From Candidatus Margulisiibacteriota bacterium (GTDB taxonomy: Bacteria; Margulisbacteria; WOR-1; O2-12-FULL-45-9; XYB2-FULL-48-7): 6,823 nucleotides of DNA. Positions 6,603 to 6,823 of this stretch are shown piece by piece. The position numbers and the translations under genes are program-made. Position 1 is the first letter of the stretch; each line of letters starts with the position of its first letter. Where the stretch lies: assembly GCA_028717325.1 (NCBI GenBank), contig JAQUOB010000064.1, positions 1 to 6,823 on the forward strand, read 5' to 3'. The notes under the pieces were generated by a model. The model did not search any database and was not told the DNA's origin. It saw only the letters and a program-made list of their open reading frames with translations.

Positions 6603-6823
6603 CTATTTTCTCTTGCCTTGCCTGTCGGCAGGCAGGGGTTTATAGGCCTTGATCGGCTTATTGATTATGTCCTGCAGATCTTGTTCGGACAGCCCGCGCA
6701 GATCGAGCCACTCTTTGGCCACCGGAATATAGATATCGGCCGAATATTTTCCGTTCTTTTCTTTGACGGCCAGCAGTTTGCCTTCGCTGAACTCCCAAAC
6801 ATATAGATACTCGACGGTTTTGG
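6603..6823 (-). CDS. Unidentified protein, C-terminal 72 residues
   Basis: Reading the minus strand from the window edge gives an open frame ending at TAG (6603-6605), without an internal start codon because the beginning lies outside the window. The segment (KTVEYLYVWEFSEGKLLAVK...YIPVAKEWLDLRGLSEQDLQDII) looks like real protein: alternating hydrophobic residues suggesting beta strands, then an amphipathic helix. The other minus-strand frames contain stops, and the overlapping + strand frame has no family resemblance. I do not recognise the family. The extreme C-terminus (PLPADRQGKRK) is encoded by the palindromic repeat at 6616-6637 plus a short basic tail, which suggests that a repeat insertion replaced or extended the original end. 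It converges on the repeat-protein gene with a two-base gap. Confidence 0.72.
   Translation of the reverse strand, partial: KTVEYLYVWEFSEGKLLAVKEKNGKYSADIYIPVAKEWLDLRGLSEQDLQDIINKPIKAYKPLPADRQGKRK
6616..6637 (+). repeat. GC-rich palindrome; possible hairpin at a convergent gene end
   Basis: CCTTGCCTG pairs with CAGGCAGGG around a TCGG tetraloop, giving a nine-base stem with one G-T pair. It lies 15 bases after the stop of the repeat-protein gene and inside the end of the opposing gene, where it encodes Leu-Pro-Ala-Asp-Arg-Gln. On the opposite strand its centre reads CCGACAGG, shared with 2432-2439. It could act as a weak terminator or 3' stabiliser for the + strand mRNA, but the following bases (GTTTAT) are not a convincing T-tract. 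Confidence 0.6.

Noticed and set aside
6616..6645. Intrinsic terminator for the repeat-protein gene
   Set aside because: The hairpin is good but is followed by GTTTATAGG rather than a run of T, so it is kept only as a repeat with possible 3' role.
6618..6806. 62-residue + strand open frame near the right edge
   Set aside because: The opposite strand carries a more protein-like frame ending at 6603, and the + frame runs through the palindrome with no ribosome site.

Overview
This window reads as chromosomal housekeeping DNA from an uncultivated, candidate-phylum-type bacterium, mixed with two genes I cannot assign to a function. The pointers are a mid-range GC content, a TatD-associated radical SAM protein, a cysteine-rich GatB, and two short GC-rich palindromes sitting inside reading frames. 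From memory these features resemble Candidatus Margulisbacteria/Saganbacteria (WOR-1) or Omnitrophica more than a well-studied phylum. That placement is an inference and is weak.

Layout from left to right: the 3' end of phosphoglycerate mutase gpmI (+, 1-393); a dihydrolipoyl dehydrogenase (-, 396-1712) preceded and overlapped by a TatD-associated radical SAM gene (-, 1702-2319), which together form a two-gene operon; a short divergent promoter region; a large, probably helical protein of unknown function (+, 2374-4113); gatB of the Glu-tRNA(Gln)/Asp-tRNA(Asn) amidotransferase (-, 4132-5574); a second divergent promoter region; a 306-residue protein built of LRV/HEAT-like helical repeats (+, 5680-6600); and the 3' end of an unidentified gene (-, 6603-6823).

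The arrangement is three convergent pairs whose stop codons are only 2, 18 and 2 bases apart, separated by two divergent promoter regions. There is no room between the converging genes for ordinary separate terminators. No intergenic stretch exceeds about 110 bases. I see no tRNA, rRNA, CRISPR, insertion sequence or phage gene.

The most notable signals are regulatory and structural. Both minus-strand genes that head a transcription unit carry the same GTTATAAT box exactly 7 bases before the ATG and no useful Shine-Dalgarno sequence, which points to leaderless mRNAs. The same two regions also share a second 9-mer, AATTTCACT, at different spacing. Two palindromes with a common CCGACAGG core are translated within genes. 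I found no coherent new multi-gene defence or metabolic system; the two unassigned + strand genes are the best candidates for new biology.
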